A DNA stretch of 64,000 nucleotides, taken from positions 4,210,924-4,274,923 of the forward strand of contig NC_064823.1 in assembly GCF_024166365.1 (NCBI RefSeq), given 5' to 3'. Origin of the DNA: Elephas maximus indicus. Taxonomy: Eukaryota; Chordata; Mammalia; Proboscidea; Elephantidae. This document shows, in pieces, positions 51,560 to 61,904 of this stretch (the first letter of the stretch is position 1; every line of letters begins with the position of its first letter). The notes below the pieces were generated by a model, which had not been told where the DNA came from, searched no databases, and worked only from the letters and a program-made list of their open reading frames with translations. A program made the position numbers and the translations under genes.

Positions 51560-51769
51560 AAGGAGCCCTTGTGGCACAGTGGTGAAGTACTTGGCTGCTA
51601 ACCAAAAGGTCGGTAGTTCAAACCATCAGCAGCTCCAAAGGAGAAAGACCTAGCAATCTGCTCCCATAAAGATTTACAGCTTTGGAAACCCTATGAGGTA
51701 GTTCTACTCCGTCCTACAGGGTTACTTATGAATCAGAATCGACTTAATGGCAAGGGGTTTGGTTTTTTG
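51560..51769 (+). repeat. AfroSINE copy, ~210 bp form, with target-site duplication
   Basis: 'aggagcccttgtggcacagt' to 'ggcaaggggtttggtttttt'. Flanks aattctcagta (51549-51559) and aatcctcagta (51770-51780) differ at one base. Confidence 0.93.
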
Positions 51770-51843
51770 AATCCTCAGTAGGAAACACTACTCTAGATAA
51801 GACCACAGACCTTTTGGAATGTTTGAAACCCTTTAGGAGGTAT

Positions 51844-54127
51844 GTTGTTAGGTGTCACTGAGTCGGTTCCGGCTTATAGCAATCCCGTGTAGAACAAAAC
51901 AGAACCCTGCCCGATCCTGTGCCATCCTCACAATCATTGCTATGTCTGAACCCACTGTTGCACCTACTATGTCTATCCATTCCGTTAAGGGTCCTCTTTT
52001 TTTTTGCTAAACCTTTACTTTACCAAGCATGATGTCCTTCTCCAGGGACTGGTCTTCCCTGATAACATGTCCAAAGTGAGATGAAGTCCTGCCATCCTCC
52101 CTTCTAAGGAGCACGCTGGCTGTGCTTCTTTGAAGACATTTTGTTCGTTCTTCTGGCAGGCCATGGTATATTCAATATTCTTTGCCAGCACCATAATTGA
52201 AATACATCAATTCTTCTTTGGTCTTCCTTATTCATTGCCCAGCTTTCCATGAGTATGAGGTGATTGAAAATACCATGGCTTGGGTCAGGTGCATCTTAGT
52301 CCTCAGGGTACTTTTTAACACTTTGAAGATGTCTTTTGCAGCAGATTTGCCCAATGCAATGTGTCTTTTGATTTCTTGACTGCTGCTTCCACGGGCATTG
52401 ACTGTGGATTCAAGTAAAATGAAATCATTGACAACTTCAATGTTATCCCATTTATCATGATGCTGCTTATTGGCCCAGTTGTGAGGATTTTTGTTTTCTT
52501 TATGTTGAGATATAATCCATACTTAAGTCTTTAGTTTTGACCTTCATCAGTAAGTGCTTCAAGTCCTCTTCTCTTTCAGCAAGAACCGCTGTGTCATCTG
52601 CATAGCACAGGTTGTTAATGAGTCTCCCTCCAATCCCGATCCCACTTTCCTCTTCAGGTAGCCCAGCTTCTTGTATTATTTGCTCAGCGAACACACTGAA
52701 TAAGCATGGTGAAAGGATACAACCCTGAAGCACACATTTCCTGACTTTAAACCACACAGTATCCCCTAGTTCTATTTGAACAACTGCCGCTTGATCTATT
52801 TACATGTTCCTCATGAGCACAATTAAGTGTTCCGGAATTCTCATTCTTCGCAATTTGTTAACCATAATTTGTTATGGTCCACAGTCGAATGACCGCATAG
52901 TCAATAAATAAAAATAAGTAAACATCTCTTTGGCATTCTGCTTTCAACTAAGATCTATTTGATATTGGCAATGATACCCCTCATTCTACATTTTTTTCTG
53001 AATCCAGCTTGAATTTCTGGCAGTTGCTTGTCAATGTACTGCTGCAACCATTTTTGAATTATCTTCAGCATAATTTTACTTGCAAGTGATATTAATGATA
53101 TTGTTCGATAATTTCCACATTCTGCTGGATCACCTTTCTTTGGAATAGGCACGTATATGGATCTTTTCCAGTTGGTTGGCCAGGTAGCTATCTTCCAAAT
53201 TTCTTGGCATAGACAAGTAAACGCTTCCTGCGTTGCATCTATTTGCTGAGACATCTCAATTGGTATTCCATCAATTCCTGGAGCCTTGTTTTTCACCAAT
53301 GCCTTCAGTGTAGCTTGGAATTCTTCCTTCAGGACCATTGGTTGAACGTCAACCAATTATTTTTCGTAGAGTGACTGCATAGTCCATCCATCTTCTTTAG
53401 ATGCCTCCTGCATCGTCGTTCAATATTTTCCCCATAGAATCCTTCAGTATTGCAACTCAAAGCTCGAAATTTTTCTTCAGTTCTTTCTTGAGAAATGCTG
53501 AGTGTATTCTTCCCTTTTAGTTTTCTAACTCCAGGTCTTTGTATATTTTGTCATAATACTTTACTTTTTCTTTTTGAATCGCCCTTTGAAATCTTCTGTT
53601 CAGCTTTTACTTCATCATTTCTTCCATTCCATTTCTACGTTTAAGAGCAAGTTTCAGAGTCCCTTCTGACATCCAATTTGATCTTTTTTTTCTTTCCCCT
53701 TTAGTGACTTTTGGTTTCCTCATGTATGATTGTCATGTATTAATGTCATCCCACAACTCGTCGGGTTTTCAATCATTAGTGTTCAATGCATCAAATCTAT
53801 TCTTGAGACGGTCTCTAAATTCAGGTTGGATATACTTAACGTCTACTATACTGGGAATGACAAATTGAAGTAAAATGGCACCACATTCATTGTCAAAAAG
53901 AACATTTTAAGATCTATCCTGAAGTACAACACTTATAAGGAAGACCAGTTAATCTGACTATTATTCAGATTTATGCACTAACCACTAGGGCCAAAGATGA
54001 AGATTTTTACCAACTTCTCCAGTCTGAAATTTATCAAACATGCATTGATAATTACTGGTGATTGGAATGCAAAAATTGGAAACAAAGAAGAAGGGTTAAT
54101 AGTTGGAAAAGATGGCCTTGGCAATAG
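51844..54127 (-). mobile_element. RTE-type LINE with 5' inversion and 11 bp target-site duplication
   Basis: Minus-strand RTE (BovB-related). Reverse transcriptase fragments are seen at 53356-52955 (KNKAPGIDGIPIEM, PIPKKGDPAECGNYRTISLI) and 52757-52500 (CYADDTAVL, GCILSPCLFSVF). The 3' end at 51844 has the RTE/AfroSINE tail. From about 53872 to 54127 endonuclease sequence (ITGDWNAKIGNKEEGLIVGK) reads on the plus strand, so the 5' segment is inverted. Flanks ttaggaggtat at 51833-51843 and 54128-54138 are identical, so this is one insertion event. Several stops show it is dead. Confidence 0.9.
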
Positions 54128-54178
54128 TTAGGAGGTATACAAAATCAAAACTATTTTCATAATAATAAAAAAAAAAAA

Positions 54179-54292
54179 CCCCACTGCTGTTGAGGCGATT
54201 CCAACTCATAGCAACCTTGTAGAACAGAGTAGAACTGCCCCGTAGGGTTTCCAAGGCTGTAAATCTTTATGGAAGCAGACTGCCACACATCA
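54179..54292 (-). repeat. AfroSINE/RTE-tail fragment
   Basis: Reverse orientation, 'actgctgttgaggcgattcc' to 'tatggaagcagactgccaca', next to the RTE element. Confidence 0.85.
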
Positions 54293-54299
54293 TTTGCCT

Positions 54300-55420
54300 T
54301 TTTCACTGTGCTGCGGATCCTTGTTTACAGTAGCTAAAACTCCTGGTGTCTTAGCATGAATGAAGACAACAGTATCAAACGGTACTAGCAGCCACTGTAT
54401 TCTTCGCCACCACGTACTCGAGTTAAAACGCCGGTTGTTAAATCTGGAGGCTTGAATCCGTGTCTTTTCAATCTTCAGTGTGACAAATGGAAAGTACACA
54501 TAAAGCACCGCTGCTGCAGACCAAAATACGATGTCTTGAAGAAAAGCACTTGTGCGACTGCCTGCACTACAAGGTGATCCGGCCCCTCTTTTCATGGACA
54601 TCGTTTTTACCTTCTGGTTGACTATATATAGATATTAGGCAGACATTTTATCTAAAATGTCTGAAGTGAGCCTGTCACCTAAAAGGAAAACTATTGAGAG
54701 TATTTGAGTCAATGACAAAAATTTTCAAGTGAAAACTTGTATTTGCCATGGTGAGCGTGACAGGTTCTCAATACTTAATGACTTGTCTGACGAACATGGT
54801 GCTCATATCAACTGTTATTTTCTGATACCGTATAACATTTGGAAGACCTGGGTAACCCGGTGAACCGCTATTTTCCAAATGACCAATGCTGGTATTACAA
54901 AATCACACGTGGGTGAAAGCTGCACTCAAAGTACCAGACACATCAACGCATTTTAATGCAAGAGGATAGCAAAAGTTCGTAGATACGGCTTCAGAGTCCA
55001 CGTGGCTGCCAACCATCAACCTTTAAGAAGCTACCACAAATACTACAATATCCAAAAAGGGTACTAATATATTCTTTTTCAATAACACAGACTGAATTTT
55101 CTTCATATACTTCAACCCAAACCACCTATCACAACGGGCTCAGCACAGAAGCGGAAATGAGAATGCAGTTATCTCCTCCTACTAAGCAGGGTTTTAAGAG
55201 ATTTCCAAAAATATAAAACAATGCAACTCTTTTCACTAAATTCTTCTTGTTTTGGAAAATATAGTTATTTTTCCTTAAAAATGTTACTTATTAACATTAA
55301 TGAGTTCATTATTATGAAATAAATTGATAACCATTTAAAATTTTTCTCAAGTTTTATTTTCTGATATCATCCATATAAACAAAAGTTCTCTGGGGCCTTC
55401 AATATTTTTAAAGAATGCGT
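54300..55420 (+). repeat. Old hAT-type DNA transposon remnant
   Basis: Translated plus-strand pieces such as KTCICHGERDRFSILNDLSD and INCYFLIPYNIWKTW, broken by stops, fit the C-terminal part of a hAT (Charlie-like) transposase. The block ends with a hAT-like terminal segment (caaaagttctctggggcctt). 54300-54640 is assigned less surely. Family name not resolved. Confidence 0.5.
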
Positions 55421-57046
55421 GAGTCAGAATCGAATCGATGGCAATTAAAAACAACAACAAAAGGGATTCTGAGAATAAAGAGTCTGAGAACTTCTACTCT
55501 GCAGCAATCATCTTCTCAGTGCGGGTGGTTCCATCCCAGCAGACACCAATCGATCCCCTGGAAAGAAAACGAGAACTTCTATCTTTTATCTGCAAACGCT
55601 GAAATGAAATGTTTAATATAGACATTGAAAGTAGACATGTATACAGTTCATACACATACACAGCATATATCTAATTTTTTTTCTTTTTTTAAGTGATAGA
55701 ATATACGACCAAAAAAGCTTGGAGACCGATGCTCTTTTCTAGACAGTAAGGCTGTCTCCACGCTGCTCCAGGGACTAAAACTACCTCCAAAGTCACGGGT
55801 AATCTGTTACCTCTGTGCTTATCTTCCTAACATCCAAACTGGATTTTCTATACTTCAAAAATACTCTTCTCATAAAGTCCTGTCACTGAATCAAGTCCTA
55901 AGGGATTTGGAAAAGTCCCCAACTCACTTCTCCCATCTTCGGTTTTTCTTTTCTACTTCTAGTCCCAAGAACATATGCACTTACATGTGCGTCATTCTGA
56001 AGGGTATGTTTTCCAAAACTTTCTGGTGATACATGGCTTAGACTTGCTAAAGACTGCAACGTAGAAAGTGTATTTATTTAAATTTGACAACAAAATAAGG
56101 TTGAAGATTATATTACAGGGCACGTTTCTCTCCCTCCCACCTGAAGGATAACAATGATAGCTAATGACTATTATGTACTTAATATTCACCAATCACAAAA
56201 TCTGCTCGCTTTAATTGCATTCTCAATTAAATTTCATCACAATTCTGGGAGGTAACTATTTATTATCCCCATTTTAAACATGAGGGAATAACTTGGTAAC
56301 AATTCTCATTGTTTCCCACTCATTTTTAAAAATAACTTTATTTCAAAACAATTGCTTCCACACATAAATATATGTCGGATCCCAAGCTTTCAATTCTTTC
56401 TATAGAGGTTATATACCTTAGTTATATACCTTAATAAGGGTTGCTATAACGAACTTCAAAAAGATCTTCAAGTAGAATAACTCAATATTCAAAGCCTATT
56501 TCCTGAGGCTAGACAGCACAAACAATTCATCCCTGTGGAAAGAAACTGAAAAGAACTAAATCTTGGCAAAACCTCTGTTGAACTTTATTTGGCACTCATA
56601 CTGGATTCTAGGTCCAGTTTTATATTTGTTTGGAGGTGAGCATTTTTTATTTGACTCTGTATGTACTCTTTTTTTTTTTTTTACCCTGAATTCATTTTCT
56701 TCAGCCATTTCACTAGAAAAAAGTATCAGCCCTCATTCTAAATGCGATATACATGATATATAATTTATAGCTTTATTTCTTATGCATGGCTATTCATTTA
56801 GCAGCAGCACCCCCATTTCCGGCCATTTATTAATTCCATCCACATACTTCCATACACATTCAGAACAGGAAGTCTTCATTCCTTGAACCTTATTTTACTT
56901 TAGAGGAGTAATGATTCATCTTACTCTTATAACCGCCTGTAAGGATTGGCTCGAGAATTCAGATTATTTAAATTCCTGAAATACTGTAGTATAAAAATCT
57001 CAGCAGGCGTGCACATTCTCCTGGAATTTCGTTTCCCTTCACCCCT

Positions 57047-57213
57047 TGGAGCCCTGGTGACACAGTGGTTAAGAACTAGGCTCCTAACTAAAAGGTCGGC
57101 AGTTTGAATCCACCAGCTGCTCCTTGGAAACCCTATGGAGCAGTTCTACTCTGTCTTATACGGTCGCTATGATTCAGAATCAACTAGATGACAATGGGTT
57201 TTTCTGTTTGTTT
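57047..57213 (+). repeat. AfroSINE copy
   Basis: 'ttggagccctggtgacacag' to 'ctagatgacaatgggttttt'. Confidence 0.92.
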
Positions 57214-58135
57214 TGTTTTTTCCTTTCCTAAAAAACAAAGCAAGAGAGAAGTGGGCCAATCACTAAAATATTAGAACACATGCTGCCCCCTAACACTTTC
57301 CATTAATACATACTTCTTAAAAATAGATCGACAGGCAGATACAAGCTCCTAAGTGTGCTGACCATTAGAAGAAAATGACCAGGGTTTAATGAAACACCTT
57401 GCCATCAATAATTACAACATTCGATGAGAACCTCAACAGTGAGACCCAAACTGACTGTGCCTCACATTCCCAACAGTCCTAATATCACTCAGAAGTCACA
57501 AAAGACACCTCTCTTCACATAGTGTTTCTCTAGTTACCCAGCAACTGCTTGTCCTGGGCTTTGTCCAAACCATTCAGAGTCTGAGTAATTTCTCTCACAA
57601 TTAGACCTTAGTCTCTTCAAACGGTGGCTCAGCAAAAACAACAATTAAAAACCAAAGAATGAACAAAAGCCACAATTGTCTTGGATACACACCTGGGAAA
57701 CTGGGGGAGCTCATCAACCTTGAGCCCAAGAAAACCTTAAGGGAAAAAAGTACACAAAAAACGACAAACAACGTCACAGGAACGCTTCACTGAAACATCT
57801 GTCCAATGCTGCCATCTACTGGCCATGAATTGAATCACCTCAAAGTTTAGACAAGACAAAACAGCTAATTTTCATAAGGTTTCTTAGAGAAGTTCCTGCA
57901 TAAGTGTGCCCACCTTCAAGATAAGTGAGTGAAAACGCCCATAAGATACCCATCAAGGTAAAACTGCTTGGTAGCCCAGGACGGAGGATACGGGGTACAT
58001 GTTTAAGACTTACTGAAGGAACCAGCAAAGATTCTTAGCCCCCGAGCCTACAGGGTGTCACATACAGCTGTAGCCTCCTCTTCTTTCATCAAGCCAACTG
58101 CTCTCTTTTCCTTACACCTGGTCTGCTTCTCTTAC

Positions 58136-58310
58136 ATGGAAACCCTGGTGGCGAAGTGGTTAAGAGTTATGGCTGCTAACCAAAAGGTCGGCAGTTCAAA
58201 TTCACCAGGCACTCCTTGGAAACCCTATGGGGCAGTTCTATTCTGTCCTATAGGCTCACTATGAGCTGACATTGACGCAACAGCAAGGGGTTTGGGTTTT
58301 GTTTTTTTTT
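58136..58310 (+). repeat. AfroSINE copy with target-site duplication
   Basis: 'atggaaaccctggtggcgaa' to 'cagcaaggggtttgggtttt'. Flanks ggtctgcttctcttac (58120-58135) and ggtcggcttctcttac (58313-58328) differ at one base. Confidence 0.94.
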
Positions 58311-58439
58311 TTGGTCGGCTTCTCTTACTTAGGTTGCCCTTGGATATCTGAACTACAATTCCTATCCTTTACCCATTAGACTGGAAGCTCCATGAGGGCG
58401 GGGTTTGCTTCTACCTTGTCCACCACTTTCCTGGTATCC

Positions 58440-58650
58440 AGCCCAATGTTTTAAAAATGTTAATAAGAGGTGGCAAGTGACAGCGATGTGCCAAGGAATC
58501 CTGTCACACAGACGAAGGAACTGCCTTGCACCGGTAGAGTACTTCCTGTTATCCTCGCAAGAACCCCTCGAAGCAGGTGAGTCAGCTATTATTAACACCA
58601 ATGATGAGGACAGAGGTTCAGAAGTTTAAATGTCCAGAGTCACTATTAAA
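58440..58650 (-). repeat. MIR SINE, diverged
   Basis: 'gatgaggacagaggttcaga' and 'gttatcctcgcaagaacccc' in reverse orientation. Confidence 0.65.
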
Positions 58651-59079
58651 TGCAACTCTGTCTTTTTGGAATTTCGTCAGGCTGTGATCAGGGTCCTCTC
58701 TGTGAGTATGCACCCTGCTAGCTAGAACACCAAAACTCAAACAGTGCTACAAGTCCACTGAAGGTCCACCTGGTAAACGCATGTGGACACCTTCAAATTC
58801 TGCGCATTAGTATGAATCTGGAATAATAATACATTCACTCCTGGGTCCTAGAAATTGGGTTTTAAGTGCCAATTTAGGAAGATACTACTTTCTGGTGAGG
58901 GTCCATACTTCAGTCAGTGACCAGTCTTCAAACCTGTTTAAGGAGCTCTTCTGACTAAATGCCACAGGCAGGCCTGGAGTACTTAGCAACAGAGTACGTT
59001 AGTATATGAATGCTTCGTGGCTGAAGCCTCAGCTTTGCTCTGTGCGAGCAGGCGACAGTTCAGTTGAGTTAAAACACAT

Positions 59080-59240
59080 GAACTCTGGAGTCAGGCTGGC
59101 TGATTTCAAATCGTGACTCCACCTTTTACTAAAATGATCCTGGACAATTTAACCTTTCCGTGCCTCAGCTTTTTTCATTTGGTGATAACTGTGTCACTGG
59201 GTTGCTGTGAGGATTTATTTAAAAGCGATCAGTTAAATGT
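59080..59240 (+). repeat. MIR SINE
   Basis: 'gaactctggagtcaggctgg', 'ccgtgcctcagctttttt' and 'gttgctgtgaggatttattt'. A second, reverse MIR lies at about 59300-59460. Confidence 0.85.
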
Positions 59241-60167
59241 CAGCTATTCTGTTAAACCTCATGAAATTCACTTGTTGGGTTTAAGGAGAGGGCTATTAAC
59301 AGACAGCCTACCATATGTCATGCTACTTCCGGGTATTTTCATTTACTCTTTCCAACAATTTGCTGAAGAAGGTACTGTATTCACCATTTCTGCCGACTCT
59401 GGTACTGAGGTTAAGAGATTAAATAGTTTTCTCAGGATCGCACAACTACTAAGTAAGACGATTTGGTTCTGCAGGGTTACCTGAACCTTGGACTCCTGCT
59501 CATCAGCATTTCCCACAGTGCTGCAACCGAGTCACCACAGCTGGGATGGAGCCTGCCAAAGGCACACACAGCAGCTCATTCTTAGTGCCAGGAATAAACA
59601 GAGGTCAAGTTCCACCTCCCTCCATTTGTCAACGTCACCACCATCAAGGCACACACGCTGGCAAAGAACAAAGTGTACAAAGCAGTGTCATGATCCGCAT
59701 GACATTAACAGAGATATTAAGTGAAGGGAAGGACTCTCGAACTAACGTGTCTAAAAATACAAGCACCTAGACACAGCCTGACAATCCAATGACCTTTCTT
59801 TATGATGCAGCAGTTGCAGACTCGACAAGAATGCCAAAGGGTTTTCCAGGCAAGGCTGAGTCGTACCTTTAGTCATGCCGAATTCATCTAGAAAATATTT
59901 CTATGGAAAAAGAAATCTCTCCACAATATAAGCTCAATTGTTAGCTGGTGGGCCAGTCATTTCTACAAGTCAGGCTTTTTTAGTACAATGCTCTGAAGTG
60001 AACTGTGAAAAAGCAGAAACTAAATTTGCTTCCCACTAAGACATTAATAAAATGTGTGCCAAACGTCACCTGCACAAAGGTCAACCAAACTGGAGGATAC
60101 TTCACCCCCGAGACTATGTCCTCCCAGCACCCTGCTAACTCAGAACTGAAGCCACTCCAGAAGTCTG

Positions 60168-60472
60168 CCTTTTAGCCAAAGATAAAACAAACAGTAACAC
60201 ATGTGAGGAACGTGCTTCTTTCTTAGTTCAATCAAGTATAACAGACCAAACGGGCAACGCCTGCCCAAAAGCAAAGTTGAGAAGGCAGGGAGGGACAGGA
60301 AAACTGGACCAATGAACATGGAGAACCCAGGGTGGAAGAGGAAAGCGGCAGAGCACTGACACATTGCGGAAATTGCAACAATGTCACAAAGCTATCTGTG
60401 GATACTATTTTTGAATGAAAAATTAATTTGCGCTATAAATTGTCGCCTAAAACACAATTAAAAAAAACTGGA
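60168..60472 (+). repeat. L1 3'UTR fragment with A tail
   Basis: Resembles 61200-61450 and the end of the full-length L1. Ends 'cctaaaacacaattaaaaaa'. Confidence 0.75.
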
Positions 60473-60551
60473 GGATACTCTATGCACACACACGGGTCTA
60501 TGTCACTTCACGTACCCATCACTAGCATTTCTGGGTTACTCAAGAAAATGG

Positions 60552-61455
60552 CCCGTCTTAGGTGAAGGGAAGGACAACACACAATGTAGGGGAGGTCAGC
60601 ACAACTGGACTAAACCAAAAGCTAAGAAGTTTCCTGAATATAACCAAACACTTCGAGGGACTGAGTAGCAGGGGCAGGGGTCTGGGGGACCATGGTTTCA
60701 GGGAACATCTAGGTCAACTGGCATAACAAAGTTTATTAAGAAAATGTTCTGCATCCCACTTTAGTGAGTGGCATCTGGCGTCTTAAAAGCTAGCAAGTGG
60801 CAATCTAAGATACATCAATTGGTCTCAACCCGCCTGGAGCAAAGGAGAATGAAGAACACCAAAGACATAAGGAAAATATTAGCCCAAGAGACAGAAAGGG
60901 CCACATAAACCAGAGACTCCTCCATCAGCCTGAGACTGGAAGAACTAGATGGTGGTACCCAGCTATCACCAATGCCTGCCCTGACATGGAACAGAGTAGA
61001 GAGTCTCTGATGGAGCAGGAGAAAAGTGGGATGCAGAACTCAAATTCTAGTAAAAAGACAAGACTTAATGGTCTGACTGAGACTGGAGGGACCCCAGAGG
61101 ACAGGGCCCCCGGACTCTGTTAGCCCAAAACTAAAACCATTCCCAAAGCCAAGTCTTCAGACAAAGTTTAGACTGGACTATAAGACATAAAATAATACTG
61201 GTGAGGAGTGTGCTTCTTAGCTCAAGTAGACACATGAGACTAAGTGAGCAGCTCATGTCCGGAGGCAAGATGAGAAGGCAGAAGGGGGCAGGAGCTGGAT
61301 GAGTGGACACAGGAAATACAGGGTGGAGAGGAGGAGTGTGCTGTCACATTAGAGGGAAAGCAACTAGGGTCACATAACAATGTGTATATAAATTTTTGTA
61401 TGAGAAACTAACTTGAACTGTAAACTTTCACTTAAAGCACAATAAAAAAAAAAAG
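60552..61455 (+). repeat. L1 3'UTR, 5'-truncated insertion
   Basis: Begins 'gtcttaggtgaagggaagga' and follows the 3'UTR of the 42200 L1 ('gtcagcacaactggactaaa', 'ggtctcaacccgcctggagc'). Ends in aataaaaaaaaaaa. Confidence 0.9.
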
Positions 61456-61691
61456 GCCCATTTTTGCAGTAATGAATGGAATGGTAGAAGCTAAAGGAAG
61501 TATTTCACTGACACTACTAGGTTCTTCTCTCCACATCAGGAGTCTGCAAACTATGGCCTGTGAGTCAAATCTGGCTTGCTGCCTGTGTTTGTGACGCCTG
61601 TGAACTGAGAATGGCTTTTACGTTTTTAAATGGCTGGGGGGAAGAAAATCTAAAGAGCAATAATATTTTATGGGGAGAAAAAAAAAAGAAA

Positions 61692-61830
61692 CCAAAACTG
61701 TTGCCATTGAGTCAATTCTAATTGATGGCAACCCTTTTTGTTATACAGTAGAACTGTTCCACAGGGTTTTCTTAGTTGTAATCTTTACAGAAGTAGATCA
61801 CCAGCCCTTCTTCCTATAGCACTGCTGGTA
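61692..61830 (-). repeat. AfroSINE copy, diverged
   Basis: Reverse orientation, 'actgttgccattgagtcaat' to 'ttacagaagtagatcaccag'. Confidence 0.8.
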
Positions 61831-61904
61831 TGTTCAAAATACCAGTCTTTAGCAGTTCAGTGCAAACGGTTTCTGCTACCCATGAACGATATATATATTT
61901 TTAA

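Noticed and set aside
54290..54601. 103-codon minus-strand frame with a hydrophobic segment and rather many CpGs
   Set aside because: I could not match it to any protein. The adjacent plus-strand sequence reads as a broken hAT transposase, so a fossil transposon is the simpler reading.
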